64,000 nucleotides of DNA from CAYSGL01 sp964520985 (GCA_964520985.1 CAZFPB010000002.1:124001-188000), one strand, 5' to 3'; counted from the stretch's first letter, positions 46,766 through 54,579 are shown. Notes: generated from the sequence alone by a model not told the origin. Numbers and translations: made by a program.

Positions 46766-47135
46766 CGGGAAAGGTGATCAGTTCCTACAAGAAGTATTGA
46801 CCTTAGCCTTTAAGCAACAGGGCTACATTCAAAAATGTGATGGTTGGGCTGAAAATGAAGCAGGCCTAATTCTGCTGTGGAGTGCAGAAGATAAGGAAAC
46901 TCATAAGTTTCCAGGTGGCGGACTAACGGCTGAACAAGTAACACCAATTGTTAGTGCTTGGTTGAAAAACAACGACCCCAATAAGTTTGACTTGGGCGAT
47001 TGGGAACACGATCTTAGTCATGACGGCCACAACTCTGTTGGTTTTCGAGTGTATTGTGAAGATTGGGGTCATGCTGGTGGATTTCATTGCGCAATTTGTG
47101 CAGTGAAACCAGTTTATCTGTGGCATGGAAAATAA
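46740..47135 (+). CDS. Hypothetical protein
   Basis: 131 residues from the ATG at 46740 (MDNRILSINGKGDQFLQEVLTLAFKQQGY...). His/Trp/Gly-rich C-terminal half (WEHDLSHDGHNSVGFRVYCEDWGHAGGFHCAICAV) could bind metal. Family unknown. Confidence 0.6.
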   Translation: MDNRILSINGKGDQFLQEVLTLAFKQQGYIQKCDGWAENEAGLILLWSAEDKETHKFPGGGLTAEQVTPIVSAWLKNNDPNKFDLGDWEHDLSHDGHNSVGFRVYCEDWGHAGGFHCAICAVKPVYLWHGK

Positions 47136-47137
47136 TT

Positions 47138-47458
47138 ATGAGCCAGTTATCTTTGTTGGAAAATCCACACATATCAATTGAAGACAGATTGGAAATTGCA
47201 AAAGGTGCTGTAGAGTACTTTGAACAACTGAGTACGTGTTGGAAGACAGCGTATGATAATTCTAAACAAGAGTTAGAAGACTATCAAACGTTTGTAATCG
47301 GCACATTAGCACAACTTGGTGCTGTTACTAAAAAAGCTGATGGTTCTCCTCGTTTTCATTTGGATATTTTAATGGATCCGAAAGGACTATTAATGGTTGA
47401 ACCGGGTGAACAGTTAATTGCTGCAAAAGATGTTGACGAATCATCAAACGATGAGTAA
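47138..47458 (+). CDS. Hypothetical protein
   Basis: 106 residues (MSQLSLLENPHISIEDRLEIAKGAVEYFEQLSTCWKTAYDNSKQELEDYQTFV). Helical, acidic. It is followed by a strong UUCG hairpin. Unknown. Confidence 0.55.
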   Translation: MSQLSLLENPHISIEDRLEIAKGAVEYFEQLSTCWKTAYDNSKQELEDYQTFVIGTLAQLGAVTKKADGSPRFHLDILMDPKGLLMVEPGEQLIAAKDVDESSNDE

Positions 47459-47464
47459 GATTAC

Positions 47465-47488
47465 TAAATAACACTTCGGTGTTATTTA
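47465..47488 (+). terminator. 10-bp hairpin with TTCG loop
   Basis: taaataacac-ttcg-gtgttattta is perfect and followed by aaaag rather than T, so it may protect or separate transcripts more than end them. It lies 3 nt upstream of tRNA-Thr. Confidence 0.55.
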
Positions 47489-47491
47489 AAA

Positions 47492-47566
47492 GCTCAGTAA
47501 ACTTTGATGGTGAAGCCTTGTCTTGTAAGCAAGCGGAAGGCGGTTCGAATCCGCCACTGAGCTCCA
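47492..47566 (+). tRNA. tRNA-Thr (anticodon TGT), copy 3
   Basis: Acceptor gctcagt pairs with actgagc; anticodon arm cttgt-ctTGTaa-gcaag; T arm ggcgg-ttcgaat-ccgcc; CCA encoded. Almost identical to the copy at 41239. Confidence 0.9.
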
Positions 47567-47578
47567 GAGATTTAACCT

Positions 47579-47839
47579 ATGAAAATGCATAAAATAGAAT
47601 TGTACGTTTTGGATTTTGAAGATTATGGGATTGAAGAGTGTACTTCGATATTAGAACACATCGATCCTCACGGAGCTATAGTAAAAGTTAATCCAATTGG
47701 TTCTGTTGAGATCGGTGAATGGCATGATGGCCATGAATTAAATTTCCGTAGTACGGATTATAATAAGTATTTCGCAAAAGCAGATGATGATCGTCGAGTT
47801 CAATGGTATCATCGTTTTTGCAAAAATTCTGAACAATAG
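47579..47839 (+). CDS. Hypothetical protein
   Basis: 86 residues (MKMHKIELYVLDFEDYGIEECTSILEHIDPHGAIVKVNPIGSVEIGEWHDGHELNFRSTD...). Alpha/beta fold. Its stop TAG shares its G with the first base of the next tRNA-like gene. Unknown. Confidence 0.55.
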   Translation: MKMHKIELYVLDFEDYGIEECTSILEHIDPHGAIVKVNPIGSVEIGEWHDGHELNFRSTDYNKYFAKADDDRRVQWYHRFCKNSEQ

Positions 47840-47970
47840 TAAGTGACGATAATCGGATCGTAAAAATAACAGATAGGTTGGTGGTAGGTTCCAATGAGCT
47901 TAGTGCTTACGTCCTCCATATAATGCCTGATGCACTGTTATCGGATAAGGTTCAATTCCTTACGCTTACT
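47839..47970 (+). tRNA. Interrupted tRNA-like gene
   Basis: The ends pair over 7 bp (gtaagtg, 47839-47845, with cgcttac, 47963-47969). A short D hairpin and a T arm taagg-ttcaatt-cctta are present. ataacag and ctgttat could form an extended anticodon stem around about 60 bases. No anticodon can be assigned. Probably interrupted or rearranged. Confidence 0.4.
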
Positions 47971-47971
47971 C

Positions 47972-48042
47972 GAAGATGTTGCGTAGTGAACGGTTACTTC
48001 GACTGTTAATCGAGAAGAGAAGGTTCGAATCCTTCCATCCCG
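47972..48042 (+). tRNA. tRNA-Asn-like gene (GTT) with mispaired acceptor
   Basis: Good anticodon arm ttcga-ctGTTaa-tcgag and T arm gaagg-ttcgaat-ccttc. Its own 5' strand (aagatg) pairs only at the ends with 3' catcccg, whereas the perfect partner gggatg lies just downstream (48045-48050). It carries the 24-nt repeated motif (47978-48001). Confidence 0.45.
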
Positions 48043-48044
48043 TA

Positions 48045-48102
48045 GGGATGTAGTGTAATGGTAGCACTCTAAAATCTCCGTTTGCGTTTTTATCTCATCT
48101 TT
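48045..48102 (+). tRNA. 5' tRNA-half-like element
   Basis: gggatgta followed by D arm gtgt-aatggta-gcac, then an A/T-rich tail without a T loop. The same piece opens the composite gene at 11195. Its acceptor strand pairs perfectly with catccc of the upstream element (48036-48041). Confidence 0.35.
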
Positions 48103-48107
48103 TTTAT

Positions 48108-48191
48108 AAGTCAGTAGACTAGCAAGTGTCGCCCTAGTCAGATAGCTCGAAAGAGCTGGAGTTCCAGTAGGTTCGAATCCTACCTGGCTTG
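48108..48191 (+). tRNA. Irregular tRNA-like gene with variable-arm-like stem
   Basis: Acceptor aagtcag/ctggctt is perfect, the T arm gtagg-ttcgaat-cctac is perfect, and ctgg-agtt-ccag could be a variable arm. The D loop would be 15 nt without GG, and the anticodon region folds as agctc-gaaa-gagct, so no anticodon loop forms. Confidence 0.4.
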
Positions 48192-48193
48192 CT

Positions 48194-48313
48194 AACGTAA
48201 TGGTCTAGCGGATAAGACACTCGTACGAGGGTTGGAAGCTGTTCGATTCAGCTGAATGCACGGTGACCGTAATTCCGCAACGAGAAAGGTACGTTCGAAT
48301 CGTACTTACGTTT
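48194..48313 (+). tRNA. tRNA-like gene with an embedded second T arm
   Basis: Outer acceptor aacgtaa/ttacgtt is perfect and the outer T arm gtacg-ttcgaat-cgtac is perfect. D arm gtct-agcggata-agac. The anticodon stem halves ctcgt and acgag are 55 nt apart, and between them lies another complete T arm, agctg-ttcgatt-cagct. Same nested design as 44209-44312. Confidence 0.45.
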
Positions 48314-48333
48314 CATTTATTAAGGATTACATA

Positions 48334-48921
48334 ATGACAGATGTAATTGTTCATAATGCTTATGGCAACATTGACGTATATCCAGCAACTTTAGAACACG
48401 CCCTCAAATTAGTTAATCTGCAAGTGTTTAGTGGTGATTATTCGAATGCTTGTGAATTCTTTGAAAATATAAAAAACAAAATAAACATTAGTGGAGATAT
48501 GGTATGCAGAGCAATACACGACGTGTGTATGTTACCTGTTGATACTCCATCAAAGTATCTAAATGCATTGACAGATGGTAAGTATCGTACCATTACAGCA
48601 GATATTAAGAATGAAACAATAATATATTTGTGGAATCATCAAATTACCATAAAACATCCAACATATAGTGGAATGTTTGGCAGGTTAACTATACTGCAAC
48701 CTCAACGATCCTTAACCTATTTGAAACAGTTTGATCAACAAACAGATTGTTATTTTTATTATCCAGATCAATTAGACCGATATTCGCAATTGCGGTGTAT
48801 TATTGAAGGAAGATGGAAAGAAACAGCTAGTGAAATTAGCAAAATTAAATACATTGTTGAATTTCTGAATGAACATTATTCAAACGATAGTAAATTTTAC
48901 ATTACATCAATACAGGAATAG
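48334..48921 (+). CDS. Hypothetical protein
   Basis: 195 residues from the ATG after TAAGGA (MTDVIVHNAYGNIDVYPATLEHALKLVNLQVFSGDYSNA...). Mostly helical. Unknown. First protein gene after the rearranged tRNA block. Confidence 0.6.
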   Translation: MTDVIVHNAYGNIDVYPATLEHALKLVNLQVFSGDYSNACEFFENIKNKINISGDMVCRAIHDVCMLPVDTPSKYLNALTDGKYRTITADIKNETIIYLWNHQITIKHPTYSGMFGRLTILQPQRSLTYLKQFDQQTDCYFYYPDQLDRYSQLRCIIEGRWKETASEISKIKYIVEFLNEHYSNDSKFYITSIQE

Positions 48922-48923
48922 TT

Positions 48924-49148
48924 ATGTCTTTACAAGATAAATTAAACGAACTTGAACAATTCATTCGTGCTAAAGCTGAAACAGAAACATGGGACGATCA
49001 GTTTATTGATAAAGATGGTAATTTCACAGATGTTTGTGTATTTGACTTATCGGGTGGTAATGTAGACGATGCATACGAAGGTGGAGCACGTGCAGGCGAA
49101 TCACGCTTTGCATGTGAATTACTAGAACGTTTCTTCAAACCAGAGTAA
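48924..49148 (+). CDS. Small acidic protein
   Basis: 74 residues (MSLQDKLNELEQFIRAKAETETWDDQFID...). The end DDAYEGGARAGESRFACELLERF resembles small conserved phage proteins with a D(x)AYxxGxxxGE pattern. Unknown. Confidence 0.55.
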   Translation: MSLQDKLNELEQFIRAKAETETWDDQFIDKDGNFTDVCVFDLSGGNVDDAYEGGARAGESRFACELLERFFKPE

Positions 49149-49153
49149 CAGTT

Positions 49154-49336
49154 ATGGATATTAGTGTTCAACTAGTAGAAGCACTTGCACAAGAGGCAGG
49201 GCTTGACCAATTATGTGGTTGGGATGATGATAACAATCCTAAAGATTACTACGAATGTTGGCCGGAAGATCTGCAGAGATTTGCAGTGCTATTGATTGAA
49301 CATTATAAGCTAAAAACTGTTGACCTTCCTGCCTAA
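49154..49336 (+). CDS. Small acidic protein
   Basis: 60 residues (MDISVQLVEALAQEAGLDQLCGWDDDNNPKDYYECWPEDLQRFAVLLIEHY). Helical with an acidic loop. Unknown. Confidence 0.5.
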   Translation: MDISVQLVEALAQEAGLDQLCGWDDDNNPKDYYECWPEDLQRFAVLLIEHYKLKTVDLPA

Positions 49337-49385
49337 ATAGGTTATAGTGTTATAAATGGTAGTAACTGCAATGGGTTCTAACTGT

Positions 49386-49610
49386 ATGAAAACACTGGAT
49401 GAGTACAAGCGTCTTATTGGTTATACGGTTAGAAAGACTTCTCGTAAACCGTTTAAGTCTGGGACCAAGGTAAATACTGTTGCAGGAGTGGTGGTTCATC
49501 CGTTTCTGGGTGTACCGAGTTTTACGTTTGTTGAGGATGATTCTTATGTCGAATGCCGCCGGTGTCGTTCAGTTGAACAGCAACCAAGAAAAATACTGGA
49601 TTCCGAGTGA
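49386..49610 (+). CDS. Small hypothetical protein
   Basis: 74 residues from the ATG at 49386 (MKTLDEYKRLIGYTVRKTSRKPFKSGTKVNTVAGVVVHPFLGVPSFTFVEDDSYVECRRC). Basic, beta-rich; the G(Y)TVRKxSxKPFKSGxKxNTVxGVxxHPxxxxPAFxFxEDDSYVECRRC-type pattern is common in T4-like phages without known function. It overlaps the next gene. Confidence 0.6.
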   Translation: MKTLDEYKRLIGYTVRKTSRKPFKSGTKVNTVAGVVVHPFLGVPSFTFVEDDSYVECRRCRSVEQQPRKILDSE

Positions 49611-49764
49611 CGGTGATGCACCGCATGCTATTTGCTTTTCTGGATCGGAAGCATTTGGTTTTGGTGCAAATTACATCGACTCGTTTGACGAAAAAGGTAA
49701 ACGACTGTGTACGTACACGCTAAATAGTGATGGTGAGACGTATACCTGTCATCTCATCAACTAA
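49546..49764 (+). CDS. Small hypothetical protein
   Basis: 72 residues from the ATG at 49546, after GAGGAT (MSNAAGVVQLNSNQEKYWIPSDGDAPHAICFSGSEAFGFG). Beta-rich. Overlaps the upstream gene by 65 nt. Unknown. Confidence 0.5.
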   Translation: MSNAAGVVQLNSNQEKYWIPSDGDAPHAICFSGSEAFGFGANYIDSFDEKGKRLCTYTLNSDGETYTCHLIN

Positions 49765-49770
49765 CTAGTT

Positions 49771-49843
49771 GCCGCACAAACTTTGATTGGTGAAGCCCTT
49801 CTTGGTAAGAAGGCAGAAGACAGTTCGAATCTGTCGTGTGGCA
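49771..49843 (+). tRNA. tRNA-Thr (anticodon GGT)
   Basis: Acceptor gccgcac pairs with gtgtggc; anticodon arm ccttc-ttGGTaa-gaagg; T arm gacag-ttcgaat-ctgtc; CCA not encoded. Confidence 0.88.
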
Positions 49844-49848
49844 CAAAT

Positions 49849-49923
49849 GCTCAGTAAACTTTGCTGGTGAAGCCCGCTCTCGTAAAGCGGTTGAAGACAG
49901 TTCGAATCTGTCACTGAGCTCCA
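49849..49923 (+). tRNA. tRNA-Thr (anticodon CGT)
   Basis: Acceptor gctcagt pairs with actgagc; anticodon arm ccgct-ctCGTaa-agcgg; T arm gacag-ttcgaat-ctgtc; CCA encoded. Same body as the TGT copies at 41239 and 47492. Confidence 0.9.
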
Positions 49924-49941
49924 ACTCATCGGAGAAATTGT

Positions 49942-50217
49942 ATGAGTTCCTTTCTTGAGCAATACTTTCAAAATCAAATGCAGGAAGTTCCTATCAATAG
50001 CCAAGTATTGAAGGAAATCAATTTCGTTCGTGAAAAACATGGATATCCAACTTACTCGTCTGATAAAGTTGGTAAACATCTGTTGTACTATTTTGTTGAA
50101 GCTAACAACAAACTTTCCTTGGCCAATGTGTGGGAAGATGATGTTGAATTGCGTTTAAGAAACGCAGAGTATGTGGAGTCACACGCAGACAAACCTGTAT
50201 TCAAATACAACGATTAA
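49942..50217 (+). CDS. Hypothetical protein
   Basis: 91 residues (MSSFLEQYFQNQMQEVPINSQVLKEINFVREKHGYPTYSSDKVGKHLLYYF). Helical. The ATG follows GGAGAAA. Unknown. Confidence 0.55.
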   Translation: MSSFLEQYFQNQMQEVPINSQVLKEINFVREKHGYPTYSSDKVGKHLLYYFVEANNKLSLANVWEDDVELRLRNAEYVESHADKPVFKYND

Positions 50218-50227
50218 CGGGATACTT

Positions 50228-50650
50228 ATGAGTATCAACAAAGGTCGAGCAGCGAAACGAAGTTTCGCTAAACGTGCTGAGATAAAATTTCATCAGTACC
50301 CTCACATTCCAATGAAAAAGGAATCCAAGGTATTGAGGAGGTTGATGTCCGAAACAGGATTGACAGAGCAACAATTGCGTGAACATTCAACATACCGAAA
50401 ACAATTGTCTGATGCTCAAGTTGTTCCGCATTATCGGTATGGTAACAATGAAAAGATAATTGAACGGTGTCTTCGTTCTGTTGTTAAACAGTTCATGGAG
50501 AAGCATGATGTAACGTCTCCATGGGATGAACGAGTTCAACAAGATGTAATTGAACATCTTTCAAGACCTAACAGTATATTCAGCATTTATCGGTATCAGG
50601 AAGAAATGTTGGCGTTATTCAAACGAAAATATGTTCGAAAGTCGCATTAA
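50228..50650 (+). CDS. Basic hypothetical protein
   Basis: 140 residues from the ATG at 50228 (MSINKGRAAKRSFAKRAEIKFHQYPHIPMKKES...). Strongly basic and helical, possibly nucleic-acid binding. Unknown. Confidence 0.55.
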   Translation: MSINKGRAAKRSFAKRAEIKFHQYPHIPMKKESKVLRRLMSETGLTEQQLREHSTYRKQLSDAQVVPHYRYGNNEKIIERCLRSVVKQFMEKHDVTSPWDERVQQDVIEHLSRPNSIFSIYRYQEEMLALFKRKYVRKSH

Positions 50651-50680
50651 GATAATTTACAATTATTAAGGAATAATAGC

Positions 50681-50995
50681 ATGCCACTTGAATATGATGA
50701 CATTCCTGGCAGTTGGGGAGTTTACTCTAAAGACTGGCCTCATCTGACCTTTACGTCTGAACGAGATCTTGAAAGAGCATACGTTGCTTGCACCTTGGAA
50801 CGAATTGTTCCATATGGTAGTTATGTCAGATGTGATCCTGACTTGCGAGTTGAAACGAAAGAGCAACTTGAAACACTAAAGCAACATTTGAAAACATGCG
50901 AACCGTTTCCACCAGAACAACCTCATAGCAACAAAGAATTGTACGCATTCTATGCAAAGTTGCGCCAGCAAGGAGAGGAACGCGCTCCTCGTTGA
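50681..50995 (+). CDS. Hypothetical protein
   Basis: 104 residues (MPLEYDDIPGSWGVYSKDWPHLTFTSERDLERAYVACTLERIVPYG...). No motif recognised. It precedes two repeat-protein genes. Confidence 0.55.
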   Translation: MPLEYDDIPGSWGVYSKDWPHLTFTSERDLERAYVACTLERIVPYGSYVRCDPDLRVETKEQLETLKQHLKTCEPFPPEQPHSNKELYAFYAKLRQQGEERAPR

Positions 50996-51007
50996 GATTT
51001 TGCAGCT

Positions 51008-51565
51008 ATGCTAACAAACAAAGAAGATATCCAACATTGGCTTAAAGATCATTATGTGTCTAATTATGTTATTAATGATGATTTAACTGTCGATGTCAAA
51101 AGTATAGGTGTCGATCTCGATAGTCATCAATTGGAATCACTGCCAGTTCAATTCGGACGAGTTGAAGGATACTTTCTTTGTGGGAATAACAAGTTAAAGA
51201 CGTTACAAGGTGCACCTACGTACTGTTCAGTGATGAGATGTCACAACAATTTTCTGTCGACGTTGGAATACGTTCCTAAAACTATTTTAAGTGTACTTGA
51301 ATGTAGTGGAAATCCTATTATTGAATATAGATCAGTGTATAAAAACATATCGTGGGTGCAAACTGTCATACTACCATCGTCACCATGTCCTGGGTTTTTA
51401 TATTGGTTAACAATTCCTGGGTTACAAGAAATTAGTCTTCCTTTAAACATGTTCAATGAATTATTCATAGGAATCGTTCAAACAAATTTGCATGATGGTC
51501 GTAATTTGTTGCGATGTCAAGAGGAGTTAATTGATGCTGGGTTGTCTAAATGGGCGATATTGTGA
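51008..51565 (+). CDS. 'GAP' repeat protein, family member
   Basis: 185 residues. Opening MLTNKEDIQHWLKDHYVSNYVINDDLTVDV, then repeats LPVQFGRVEGYFLCGNNKLKTLQGAP and VMRCHNNFLSTLEYVP, then SGNPIIEYRSVYKNI and the family ending LLRCQEELIDAGLSKWAIL. Same family as 25976 and 62768. The repeats resemble short leucine-rich repeats with alternating Phe/Cys. Its last bases overlap the next copy. Confidence 0.7.
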   Translation: MLTNKEDIQHWLKDHYVSNYVINDDLTVDVKSIGVDLDSHQLESLPVQFGRVEGYFLCGNNKLKTLQGAPTYCSVMRCHNNFLSTLEYVPKTILSVLECSGNPIIEYRSVYKNISWVQTVILPSSPCPGFLYWLTIPGLQEISLPLNMFNELFIGIVQTNLHDGRNLLRCQEELIDAGLSKWAIL

Positions 51566-51576
51566 CAGAGCATCAA

Positions 51577-52206
51577 ATGTTGACTAATAAAAAAGATATC
51601 GCCAAATGGCTCAAAGCTCACAATGTATATAAATTTGCCATTAATGATGATCTAACAGTAGATACGTTCGAAAGTGTAGTTTTCCCACGGAAAAAAATAT
51701 CATCGTTGCCTGTAAAGTTTAATGAAGTACATGGTAATTTTTTCTGTGTTGGTACTCAGTTAACTACATTATTTGGATGCCCAACTAAAGTCAGTAGCAT
51801 ATTTGATTGCAGTTTTAATTTTATAACTAATTTAGATTATGCTCCTATTTCATGTGATGCATTTGTATGCGACACAAATCCGATTACAGATTTAACACCG
51901 TTAAAACATTGTCGTTTTAATCATTTGCATTGTATAGATCTCTTAGTTAAGTCATATCGTAATATTTTAGATATTGTAAAGTACTGCAAGACAATTTCAG
52001 TTACTGGGTCTGTTCCAGGAATTCCTTGTATTGCAGAAATTCCTGGGATGATACAAATTGGTATTCATGATGGTACTTATAATTCTTCTTATAAACAGGA
52101 TAGAGTACCTATAATTCGTTGGTTTGATGTTTTGCAACACAATGACATTCTATCGTTTCAAGAATTGCTATTTGAAAGTGGATTTCCACAGTGGACTAAA
52201 ATGTGA
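51577..52206 (+). CDS. 'GAP' repeat protein, tandem copy
   Basis: 209 residues. I chose ATG 51577 because it gives the same opening (MLTNKKDIAKWLKAHNVYKFAINDDLTVD) as the neighbour; a GTG at 51562 overlapping the previous stop is an alternative. Repeats LPVKFNEVHGNFFCVGTQLTTLFGCP and IFDCSFNFITNLDYAP are followed by a longer diverged centre and the ending FQELLFESGFPQWTKM. Confidence 0.68.
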   Translation: MLTNKKDIAKWLKAHNVYKFAINDDLTVDTFESVVFPRKKISSLPVKFNEVHGNFFCVGTQLTTLFGCPTKVSSIFDCSFNFITNLDYAPISCDAFVCDTNPITDLTPLKHCRFNHLHCIDLLVKSYRNILDIVKYCKTISVTGSVPGIPCIAEIPGMIQIGIHDGTYNSSYKQDRVPIIRWFDVLQHNDILSFQELLFESGFPQWTKM

Positions 52207-52607
52207 CAAAGCAGATATTAACATCTAATTATGCCCGCCATAAACATGATCCAAATGCTTATGGGATAAGTGTTCCAGGGTTACCGAGATGGTACACAGG
52301 AAAGCGTCTCAAATTCCTTGCTCCAACCTGGGAAATTGTTAAGCAATATAAAATCGACGACCATAATGTAGGTAGACACGAAGCAGAACAGTTATACATC
52401 AATCGGTATTTTGATTTGTTATTAAACGAACGTGGTTTAACAGCTCAATCCATATACGATCAAATCCCAGATCAGGCAATTCTGTTGTGTTATGAGAAGC
52501 CAGAAGATTTTTGTCATCGTCGTTTACTTGCTGAGTTTTTGGAGTTAGAATTAGGTATTAACGTACCAGAAGTGGCACTAATACCACAGAGCGGATTTGA
52601 AGAATGA
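52203..52607 (+). CDS. DUF488 family protein
   Basis: 134 residues from a GTG overlapping the previous stop. QILTSNYARHKHDPNAYGISVPGLPRWYTGKR at the start and AILLCYEKPEDFCHRRLLAEFLE (about 98-120) are DUF488 hallmarks, with the conserved Cys and His-Arg-Arg. The family has no settled biochemical function. Confidence 0.8.
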   Translation: MTKQILTSNYARHKHDPNAYGISVPGLPRWYTGKRLKFLAPTWEIVKQYKIDDHNVGRHEAEQLYINRYFDLLLNERGLTAQSIYDQIPDQAILLCYEKPEDFCHRRLLAEFLELELGINVPEVALIPQSGFEE

Positions 52608-52867
52608 TTCCAATACGATTGCGAAACAAGATAACTATATCATGCTATGCGATGGTTAGTGGATTATTTGCAGACATGCATAATCCAAAATGTCGTGGAT
52701 CTAAGTTTAGTTGGGATAACTTTGCAGACATGGCTGGCTGTCATTGCGAAGCTAATATATTTGTCCACATACCAGTTCCTGACAAATACAAAACTGCTGT
52801 TCAACAAAACGCAAAAATTCTTGGTCTTACTATTGCTCAAACCCTTGTACAACGGATGACTGAATAA
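52604..52867 (+). CDS. Small hypothetical protein
   Basis: 87 residues (MIPIRLRNKITISCYAMVSGLFADMHNPKCRGSKFSWDNFADMAGCHCEANIF). Overlaps both neighbours by 1-4 nt. Cys/His residues are scattered. Unknown. Confidence 0.5.
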   Translation: MIPIRLRNKITISCYAMVSGLFADMHNPKCRGSKFSWDNFADMAGCHCEANIFVHIPVPDKYKTAVQQNAKILGLTIAQTLVQRMTE

Positions 52868-53499
52868 TGCACTTTGATCACATGTATGGCCGCCTCGAAT
52901 ATGCAATGCATAACATCACTAACCACAACGTCGGTGAAGTTATTGCTGTTGGTGTTCCAAATTACTTCAACGTATATCAAGTACAACAGCATCCTAAAAC
53001 CAACGAAATGTATTTAAGTGATTGCAAAGGAACACATAACAATTGGGAACGTAAGATTTACGTTCCCCGTAACTTTTCTTGTATCAAATACGGTTTCGAT
53101 CTACATGGTGTATTGGATACGTTTGATCACTATTGCACCATGGCTACCTTGATGAAACGTGCTGGGCATGAAGTTCATGTGATCACAGGGATGAAACAAT
53201 CTCCTGAGGTTGAACACCAACTGAAAAAATTAGGTGTGGAATATACACACTATTTTTCTATTGTTGATTATCTGGAACCGAGTGGAATCGTCACATGGGA
53301 TAATGGGATGCCATGGACTGATGACACCAAAGCGTGGAATGAAGCGAAAGCCCACTATTGCATTGAACACAAAATTGATGTATTGTTTGATGATTCAGAA
53401 ATTTATCGTCAAGTGTTTAATGACCTTAATGTACCAACCACATTTTGTTTGGTAAACAATCCGAACAGAAAAATATATGCAACAAGACAACCAAAATAA
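52867..53499 (+). CDS. HAD-superfamily-like protein
   Basis: 210 residues. The N-terminal 75 residues are a separate domain. Then KYGFDLHGVLDTFDHYCTMATLMKRAGHEVHVITGMKQ provides HAD motif I (DLHGVLD, with His in place of the second Asp) and motif II (ITG), and IDVLFDDSEIYRQVF gives motif IV. Likely a phosphatase of small nucleotides or RNA ends; the altered motif I leaves activity uncertain. Confidence 0.72.
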   Translation: MHFDHMYGRLEYAMHNITNHNVGEVIAVGVPNYFNVYQVQQHPKTNEMYLSDCKGTHNNWERKIYVPRNFSCIKYGFDLHGVLDTFDHYCTMATLMKRAGHEVHVITGMKQSPEVEHQLKKLGVEYTHYFSIVDYLEPSGIVTWDNGMPWTDDTKAWNEAKAHYCIEHKIDVLFDDSEIYRQVFNDLNVPTTFCLVNNPNRKIYATRQPK

Positions 53500-53517
53500 C
53501 AAAAGGATAAAGATGTT

Positions 53518-54579
53518 ATGGCAGGTTTACAGAAAAAAGTAATTCAGCGGTATATCAAAGACCGTACTAACTTTTGGGCGATGTCTATTAAGCGTCCTGA
53601 TTGTTTGAAAGAGATTCTCAAGCTGGATTGGGTTGAATCTGCAGATGAAACCAGCGAAGAAGATGAGAAGAAAATTCGTCAATTCCAACAAGACATTATC
53701 GACCATATTGTAGTAACTGGCGGTTGCCTTGTTTCGATGTTGCTTGGTGAAGAAGTCAATGATGTTGATATCTATTTTACCGACCGTGACATTGCTCGTA
53801 AGGTAGCTCAATACTATCTTAATGTAATGGCAATGGAAGGTGATATTGCTAAAACTTTCCACGTAAGCGACATTGGTGTTAAAGATAGCGAAACTGGCAT
53901 TGACATCATGATTCGCAGTCAAGGCGTTGCTGGTCAAGAAATTACTGAGAAGTCATCTCACGAATACCGTTATTTCGAAATGGAAGCGGATAACGTGGTT
54001 GAAGATTTCTTTAAAGCATATGCAAGACAGCGTTCAAAGAAAGACCTTCCTAAGCATTCTGTTGCCTACATGACGTCCAATGCAATTTCATTGGAAAACG
54101 GAATCCAACTGATTTTCCGTTTTGTTGGTAATGTTGACGAAATTCATAAGAATTTTGATTTTATTCACTGCACCAATTATTGGACAATTGGTACTGGGGT
54201 TGTTTATCGGGCGGAAGCACTGCAAGCAATCCTTGAAAAGCGTTTAGTGTATATTGGTTCTCTGTTTCCAGTATCGGCATTGTTCCGTGTTCGTAAATTT
54301 ATTGGACGTGGTTATCGGATTTCTGCAGGTGAGATTGTTAAAATAGCGTTTGATATTTCCAAACTTGACTTGGAAGACGTTACAACGTTACGCCAGCAAT
54401 TGATTGGATGTGATTCTGCGTACTTTAATGAAGTGATTTCTGTAATTAAAGACGGAGTCGCAGGCGGCCGCGCCCTGGATCGCACATATTTGATTGAAGT
54501 GTTGGATCGAGTATTCAAAGATGAAATTGTTCAAATTGAAACTGATTCGATGCTGAATGACGAAAAAGATGGCGGTTAA
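53518..54579 (+). CDS. Nucleotidyltransferase-fold phage protein
   Basis: 353 residues. VVTGGCLVSMLLGEEVNDVDIYFTDRD (about residues 62-88) is the GG...DxD signature of polymerase-beta-type nucleotidyltransferases, the same class as CCA-adding enzymes. Later IQLIFRFVGNVDEIHKNFDFIHCTNYW is conserved in a large-phage family. The substrate is unknown. It lies just before the release-factor-like gene. Confidence 0.75.
   Translation: MAGLQKKVIQRYIKDRTNFWAMSIKRPDCLKEILKLDWVESADETSEEDEKKIRQFQQDIIDHIVVTGGCLVSMLLGEEVNDVDIYFTDRDIARKVAQYYLNVMAMEGDIAKTFHVSDIGVKDSETGIDIMIRSQGVAGQEITEKSSHEYRYFEMEADNVVEDFFKAYARQRSKKDLPKHSVAYMTSNAISLENGIQLIFRFVGNVDEIHKNFDFIHCTNYWTIGTGVVYRAEALQAILEKRLVYIGSLFPVSALFRVRKFIGRGYRISAGEIVKIAFDISKLDLEDVTTLRQQLIGCDSAYFNEVISVIKDGVAGGRALDRTYLIEVLDRVFKDEIVQIETDSMLNDEKDGG

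Noticed and set aside
48036..48050. Firm call of a circularly permuted tRNA gene
   Set aside because: The acceptor match is perfect but the anticodon halves of the two pieces do not form a good stem, so recombination debris is equally likely; kept only as a finding.
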